Below, piece by piece: positions 30,001 through 39,000 of a stretch of 64,000 nt of DNA. The notes beneath the pieces were generated by a model. The model saw only the letters and a program-made list of their open reading frames with translations, was not told where the DNA came from and searched no databases. The DNA lies in assembly GCA_035048495.1 (NCBI GenBank), contig CM068553.1:16493190-16557189 (forward strand), in the 5' to 3' direction. Position 1 is the first letter of the stretch. Every line of letters begins with the position of its first letter. The translations under genes were made by a program, and so were the position numbers. Source of the stretch: Euptelea pleiosperma (taxonomy: Eukaryota; Streptophyta; Magnoliopsida; Ranunculales; Eupteleaceae).

Positions 30001-33000
30001 ATTCCAATCTGAGTACCCCAAATAATGTTCAAATCGCACGGTTAAAAATAAACCCATGCAAAAAGTTCCAATCTAACGGTCAGATTTTAGCCCACCCCTT
30101 TGTGGACCGCATTGATGTTCAGCCCACCCCTTCGTGGATATACACAGCAAACATCACCCTGATTGGTATCTCTAACCATTAGATTTTAGTAATTTTTAAG
30201 GCGTGATTCTAGCCGTTGGATTCAACCATTTTTTACTACTAAAACCAACGGCTAAAAAATCATCGAACAAGCTAATTTTTGGTATGAATGTCTACCAACA
30301 GGTGGGCTAAACATCCATGCTGTCAGTAGGGCCAAATGACAGTGGTGAGTAACAAAATCGTGTTGCCACACGCACGTTAGGTATACCTCTTTACATCACA
30401 ACTTTCACTTAGGGTTTTAAACCCTCGACTCTCGGTCTCCACTCTCTCTTCAACGATGAAAACAACAATGGTTTCCACTCTCTTCGGTGGCAAGGAGAGG
30501 CGGGATCCACGGCTGCACAGGTACTCCCCCCCTCTCTCTCTCTCTCTCGTTGCCGAGCTCAAGTTCCCTCTCCCCTCTTTTAATTTTATGTTTTTTTTTG
30601 TTGTTTTGTTAAATTATAGAGCCTGATTTTGCTGCAAATACCGAATATTTCTGAAAAAATCGCATTCACGAGCGATTTCATTGTTTATAGCTACAAGTTT
30701 CGTTAGTTTCGTTTACGTTTCGGCCGAAACTTAAACGAAACTAGCGAAACTTGGACGAAACTTTGCGTTTTCCGATACCAACCCGTATCTTGTCACGGCC
30801 TATAGCGAAACCGAAACGTTTCGGGCGAAACGTTTCGGTTTCGGCCGAAACTTTAAACCATGACCGGAAAAGATAAAGAACGAGGTAGAATCGACACTAC
30901 CGGGATGGGAAAAAAGCATCGCAATAGATTTCCCAAATTTCTATTAACCGCCTCTGTTTGCCCATCAGTTAAGGGATGATAAGCGCTAGAGAACATCAAC
31001 TTTGTTCCCATTTTCACCCACAATGTCTTCAAAAGTAACTCACGAACTTGACGTCACGATCAGAAACAATTGTCTTTGGAAGTCCGTGTAGTAAAACAAC
31101 TTCTTTGAAGAAAATATCCGCAACATGTGACGCATCATAAGTCTTCTTACATGGAATAAAATGTGTCATCTTAGAAAAACGATGAATCACCGCAAAGATA
31201 GAATCACAGCCTCTTTGTATCTTGGGCAATCCTAAGACAAAATCCATACTCAAGTCGTCCCATGGTGTATTAGGAATAGGTAATGGCGTATACAAGACTA
31301 TGTTTTGCCTATTTCCTTTATACAGCTGGCAAACTCGACTTCTCTTGATAACTTGGTCAACGTCTTTCTTAAACAAGGCCAATAGCATCTCTCCCCCACA
31401 AGTAAGATTGTCTTATCTTGCCCAAAATGTCCACTTAAGCCTCCTGCTTGTAACTCTTGCACAATATGTTCTCATAGATAACCCTTAGGAATACATAGAC
31501 GATATAAAAAAGCAGCCATCTTATACCATGAAATTAGGATACTCACGACTAGGACCTCCTGATAAATCTTCCCAAAATAGTCATCCTCAAGATATTCATG
31601 CTTCACAACTTCGAATCCAGATAACATATTCTATAGTGAAACTCGTCGACTAAGTGCATCAACTACTTTATTTTCAATATCTACCTTGTGCTTCAAGTGA
31701 AATGTGAACTCCTAGAGATATGCTCTCCATTTAGCAAATTTGGCACTTATCTTCTTCTGAGAACTCAAATACTTCAAGGCTTCATGATCAGAGAACAACA
31801 CGAAATCTCGATGTAATGATGCTTGCACAATAGCATAGAATTCCACTTCATACGTCGAGTACTTTTTTCTTAGCATCATTTAACTTCTCGCCATGGTTTA
31901 AAATTTCGGAATGTTTCGTAATGTTTCGTTTCGTTTCGTAAGGAAACCGAAACGAAACATTGAATATCTCGTATGTTTCGTTTCGTTTTGTGATGTCTCG
32001 GAATGTTTCATAATGTTTCGGTTTGTTTCGCCGAGACAATCCAAAAAAACAAAAATAAATAAAAATATAATTTAATGATTTTGAATAATATTTCGTAATG
32101 TTTCGCAATGTTTCAGAAATGTTTCGTAATGTTTCAAAATTTTCATTTTTTCAATGCTTCGTGAATGTTTCGTTTCATTTCGGAGTTTGTCTCGGTTTTT
32201 CACTTGACCGAGACATTCATCCGAAACGAAATTTTAAACCTTGCTTCTCGCTAAAATACGCAATAGGTACGGCTCTAATTCCCACATGAGAAGCATCGCA
32301 TTCCAATTCAAAGACTTTATCAAAATTAGGAAGTTGTAGAACTAGTGTTTTTGTCATCTTTGTCTTAATCAAGGGATTCAAGGCAAATGATTTATCAGCT
32401 GCATTTGTCCAACTAAATGGACTAGATTTACGGCACTCTGTAATTGGAACCATAATAGAGCTGAAATTGCACACAAACCTCTGGTAAAAGGTCGCTAGTC
32501 CATGAAAACTACGAACTTCATGAACATTAGTCGTGTGGGCCAATCACGAATAGCACAAACCTTTTCAAGATCTGCTTTAATCACATTAGCTAAAACAATA
32601 AATCCTAGAAAGACCACTTGTCGAGTCATAAAAGCACACTTCTTCAAGTTGATATAGAGCTTTTCTCGTAATAAAACTCTCATCACTTGACGAAGATGTT
32701 CTTCATGATCTTTCTTATTACGACAATATATCAAGATATCATCAAAGTAAACGACGAACTTGCCGATAAAAGGTCGTAATACCTGAGTCATGATCCTCAT
32801 GAAGGTGTTGGGGGCATTGGTTGGTCTAAAAGGCATGACTAACCCACTCATAAATAAAGACCATCCTTTGTCTTGAATGTTGTCATCCACCCATCTCCTT
32901 GGCGCATACGTATCTGATGATACCCACTACGCAAATCAATTTTGGAGAACGTAGAAGATCCTGACATCATATCCAGCATATCATCTAACCGTGGAATTGG

Positions 33001-36000
33001 AAAGTGGTATTTGACTGTGATCTTGTTAATGGCACGACTATCCACACACATCCACCACAATCCATCCTTCTTTTGCGTAAGCAATGCTGGAACTACACAT
33101 GAGCTAAAGCTCTCTCAAATAAGACCTTTTTCCAAGACACCCTCAACCTGTCGATGAAGTTTGACATGCTCTGTATGATTCATTCGATAGGCTGGGAGAT
33201 TCGGTAGAGTAGATCTAAGAACAAAATCAATGGCATGTTGAATGCTTATCATCGGTGGTAGTTCATTTGGCAATTCTTCAAGAATCAACTCATCAAAATC
33301 CGCGAGTATTTCACTAACTTCTTGAGACCGATCTTCTAGTTTCAGCACCTGCTTGACTTCGATAGCCTTTCCAACAAGCACATAAACTCTTCCTTCTCCC
33401 TGACTTTCCTCCATGAATGTGCCGCATAGTTAAGACATTCAAATTCTTTCCTTTTTCCTCTGACACTGACTCATCGTCACCTTTCCATGGATGTCACGTA
33501 TATATCCTTCCATCCTTCTTGAAACTGTAGGTATTGGACATCCCGTTATGATTAACATTATGATCATATAACCATGGTCTCCTAAGGAGTAAGTGACTAG
33601 CCTCCATAGGAATGATATCTCACCAAACCGAATCAGTGTAGTTTATTCCCATAGAAAAGTCTATATGGCATTGCGAAACTACTAGAATCGTGCATTCATT
33701 AACCCATGCAACTTTATAAGGGCACAGATGACGCTTTGCCTTCAGTTTGAATTTCTCCACCATCTCGGCTGAAATGACACTCTCGCTGCTCCCACCATCA
33801 ATAATGACAGTGTAAACCTTACCTTCGCAAGTAACATGAGTGCGAAGGATATTTGATCGAAGTCAATCTTCCTCGTTGTTCATTGGCATGGCTAAGATGC
33901 TCCGAACAACTGAATTCTCTCATGTCATTGCTTCTAGGTCTTCAGCACGTCTTCATCAACCTCACAGTGCCCATCATCAACTTCTAGTATAGGCTCATCC
34001 GATAGGAAAGATGACCAAACCTCCCTAGCTACATCGCAGTGTAACAGAAGATGATTAGCTGATTCTCTATGATGCTTACACATGGAACAATAGTCGATAA
34101 TCATGATGCCTCTAGATTTCAACATATCTATCGTGAGGATTTTCTCCAACGATGCCTCCCAAACAAAAAAAAAGCAACCTTTGTTGGAATTTTGGATCAC
34201 CAAACCATAACGTCGGGGAAAGTAATACCGTCTGAGCTCTATAACACCTCGTAAAAAAATCTCACCGTAAATATCACATCTTTGGTCCACAACCACAAGC
34301 GTTTATCCGGATTGCCTATTCTCCTTTGAAATTCATGCAAACGTTCTAGCATTCTTACCAAAGGTTCGATCTCCCAATCGTTAAGATTACGCCTGAATCC
34401 AAAATTCCAACCCATAGAATCCCCTTCCTCCTGACAATCCTTAACAGACCAAGACTTTCTCTCAGATAAACTGTAAAGGGTCAGATACTCCATCCTTGCC
34501 ACACCAAGTATCTTCCCAAAATCTAATCTTGTTGCCTGTTCCCGCTTTAAAACAAATGCCTCTCGAGAAAGTCTCCAATGTCTTCATAATGCCCCTCCAT
34601 ATACTGCAACCATAAGTGCCACAAACCATTCCACTAACCCACTCATAGATCGACATCCCATACTTTCCCACAATGAGACTCCTTCACAAACTGGTGATTT
34701 CTTCCCCAAATCTCCATAGCGACTTGCCCAAAAGAGCTTGATTCATAACTCTAAGACTCTTAACCCCCAGACCACCTTTCTTCTTAGCTTTACAAATAGA
34801 ATTCCAATCCACTAGATCAAATTTATGTACTTCCAACGTGTCGTTCCACAAAAAATTCCTCATAATCTTTTCTAAGATTAGAACCACTTTACATGGAACT
34901 GAGAATAACAACATATAAATGGGTAAACTGGATAGAACACTCTTAATCAGAACCAACCTAACCCCTTTAGAGAGATATCTTGCTTTCCATACCGCCAATC
35001 TCCTGTCAAAACATTCGATCACTGGATCCCATACCGCCCTGGATCTATATGCTGCCCCCAGAGGAAGACCCAGATAAGTTGTAGGAAATTGCTCGATACT
35101 GCAACCAAGAATGTCGGCCAAGACAGAAATATTCTCCACTTCACCCACCCCATACACTTTGTTTTTCGCTAGATTAACACGCAATCCTAAAACAGCTTCA
35201 AAGCAACATAACAAACCTCTGGGAAATCTGGTTTGAGCAACCGAAGAGCCTAGAAACACAAGAGTATCATCTGCCAACTGAAGATGAGAAATAGTCGTGG
35301 CTCCCTGTGCAACCACAAAACCTTCCAACTCACCAATGCTCACAGCTCTGCTGATCATTCTTTCTAGGGCCTCTGCCACTACAATAAATAAAAAAGGAGA
35401 TAATGGATCCCCCTGTCTCAGTCCCCTAGAACTCTGAAAATATCCGGCTAGGGATCCATTCACTAGCTTGGTCTCTTGATCCTCATTTAGATCAGAAGAA
35501 AGCACCACAGGAAAAGTATCTCCTTGACCCAAATATGCATACTTAAGCTCAGAAGGCAATGGTTTCAGGTCAAGTTAGGGTGCTTCAACACTAGATGGGA
35601 GAGTTCTAATATTTGTTGGAGGCAACTCCTCACAACGTGGTCTCCATCTATTAGTGTCGGGCACAAGACTAGAATCCAATAAGGCATTGACCACATCCAA
35701 AATCCTGTCATCATTAGTATCACTAAAATGAGTCAAACATGCCTCTAAAGGATCAGAAAAAGATGATTGAATAAATTTGTCTTCCACGAGGGTTTCAATC
35801 ATATTCACCTCATGAACCTCTTCATTATCCCCTGGTTGTTTGCAAATATTAAAAATATTCAATTCAATCTTCATATTGCCAAATGACAGTTTCATCACCC
35901 CATTCCTACAATTAATCAATGCATTAGATGTTGCAAGGAAAGGGCGACCATAGATGACAGGTATTTGAGTGCTTGCATTTAGAACCAGTTAGGTTTCCAA

Positions 36001-39000
36001 GACAATAGTCTACAGGGAAGTAGAATTTGTCGAATTGAACAAACACATCCTCTATTATCCCTTTCGGTATCTTAACAGATCTATCATCAAGTTGGAGAAT
36101 GACTTTGGTGGGTTTTAACTCACCTAGTCCCAATTGTTCATACACCGAATAAGGTAGGAATTTAACACCTATGATGCCCGGATACAGACAGATACGGGAA
36201 GCGGGTATACGACTCGACATTTTTCAAAATCAAGGACACGGATACAGATACGAGTATCCTATTTTGTAGTTTAAAATTTTTATTTTTTCTAATTTTTTCA
36301 ACTTTTTATGAAGGATACGTGGGGATATGTGTCGGTAGAGTGTCCAGTGTCCAGTGTCTATATCCGTGTCGACATGACACTGGTACGAGGTACTAGTACA
36401 GGTATCCGGGTATCATAGGTTAACACTCGCCCCTAAATCAAGAAGAGCTTGTTCAATCCTGTAATACACTATCACACATGAAATAGTAGGGCAACCCGGA
36501 TCTTTATATTTTGGGGGAGTGTTGTGCTTAATGATAGCACTAACTTGTTCAGTAAGAAAGGCCTTCTTTTGAACATTTAGTTTTCCCTTGACAGTACAAA
36601 TGTCCTTTAAAAATTTGGCATATGATGGAATCTGTTTTATTGCATCCAACAAGGGCATGTTGATCTTTACTTGTTGGAAAATATTCAAAATATCCCGACA
36701 GTTAGTTAAAGGCAATTGTTGGGGAGATGGAGCTACAACTTTGTGACCATGCTCTACTAGTGCATCTTTCGTTTGAGCATCGATAGGTATATCTTTACCC
36801 TTAGATGTAGAAGATTCCTTGGGTTTGTCAACCTTCTTCGGAATTTCTTTATTTATCAACTTACCACTTCGAAGGGTGATAATAGACTTAGCATGCTCAA
36901 CTTGAGAATTGGATGCACTAGTTCCTTAGACTTCATACTAGCCTTTCGGGTTAGGTTGAGGTTGGGCTGGAAAAGTCTCTTTCTTCCTAACATTGAGACG
37001 AGATTCAATCCTGCCAACTGAAGTTTTTAACTCTTGAAGAGTTTGCATGGTGTTCTGATTGATTTGTGTTTGGCCCTACATGAATGTTTGTAATGTATCC
37101 TCAAGAATCTTTCTATGTAGTGGCACATAAGGAGTACTGGTAGAAGGCCCTTGAGGATTATTACTAGCATTGACACAATGTCCATTTTTCCAACTAAAGT
37201 TGGGATGATTACGTCAATTAGGATTGTACGTGTCAGAATAATGTGAACTAAAGGGACGTTTGTAAGTGTCCATGACATTTGCTTGGTCATGCAACACTTC
37301 TTGAAAAGCAGGGATTGTTGGACAATCTTTGGTTAAGTGCACATCACTTTCACAAATCCCACAAGCATTTTCCACAATGTTAGTGGTCTTGACTACATTT
37401 ACATTCTTGCATTCCATGGCCTCAAGTTTTATTGTCAAATTAGCTACATTTGCATTAAGATCATCATCTTCCTTTAGGAGGTACATACCTCCTTGTGAGT
37501 TAGACACCAGTTTAGTTTTGTCTATTTTATCTGTAGTCCTAACTTTGAGCATTCTCTGCTAAGAGGCCAAAATAGTCCTAAGCTTCATCAGGACCCTTAC
37601 TTATAAACTCACCATTGCACATCATTTCCATGAATTGAAGCATGGTGGAGGTTAAACCATCATTAAACAAGCCAATAACCCTCCAAGTTTCATAACCATG
37701 ATGTGGACAGGCTAGTAAGAGTTCTTTAAAGCGTTCCCAACATTGAAAAAATGTTTCATTCTCCTTGTGAGAGAAATTCATGATGTTACGTCTCAATGTA
37801 TTGGTCTTATGAATAGGAAACAACTTTTCAATAAATTCTCTAATCATCTCATGCCATGTACCTATGGTCTTAGGTCTCAAAGAGTAGCCATGATTTGACT
37901 CTCTTTTAAAGAAAAGGGAAATAACTTGAGCCTAACTACATCATCGGACACATTATCATAATGCAAAGTAGTTATTATTTAAATGTAAGTGGACTTTCTG
38001 AATCAAGGCCATGGAATTTCGGTAGTAACTGTATCACTCCTGGTTTATAGTCAATATTGTCTGCATTAGTAGGAAAAACCATACGAGGAGTGACTATTCT
38101 TGTTTCTTGCAAATAGTCACATAAAGTCCTAAAAGGCACATCATCATTATTATTGTTGATATTGTTGGGTACCTCATTGTCACCATGATTGCTTCCATCA
38201 TCCTCCTCTTTTTAGATGAACTCGAATCAGAATATTTAGAACTATTTTCAAACAAATTAGGAGAAGACTCCAATCACAAAATCGATCCTTTTTAAATGGT
38301 TTGTATTGTCCCGTATCCAACTGGACATACAAACAAGGAAAATTCGGGATTCACACAAGAATGGATGCACCTCCTAAATTTTCTATTCCAACAGCTAGGC
38401 AACAGTCTAGACACATATACAGAGTATATGCCGTGTTTCCCAATTCACTTGCAGTTGAAGCACAAATTTTATCACATCTACAAAGCAAAGTAACTAGGAA
38501 GTGGAACGAGCTTACCGGAAAAGCTTATCCATGTGGGAATCAACACCACACACGAGGGGGGATCTGATGGAATCAACACCACAAGAAAAGATAAAGAACG
38601 AGGTAGAATCAACACTACCAGAATGAGAAAATGGAAACTCTGCTTTGATTTCAATGTGTGTTGTTTACATCAATGCATCTCTTATTTTATAGGACTAAAC
38701 TCTTCCAAATCCTACTGCCACTCCTACTTTGACTACGAAAACAAATCCTCCTAACAATCAAATTCCGAAATCCTAGGAAAATGAAAACCACATCAAAACC
38801 TAATGGACCCAAGTTGATCGGGGTGTCCTATTACTTCGTTTCCTTCTCCGCATCACCTTGTCTTTCAGGGCGTGAAGCCTGCAGTGTCAGCCCAGAGTAC
38901 AACGACTCTTAACGAAATGGTATAAATTAAAATTCCGGTCTGATTCACCCTAGAAAAAATTCACTCCAAGAAACAAGCAAATTATTTCAAACTCTGTAGC

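Noticed and set aside
38296..38567. Plus-strand ORFs of 65-88 aa in the leader of the composite gypsy block
   Set aside because: They overlap each other, match no family I know, and lie between the primer-binding-like site and gag on the opposite strand.
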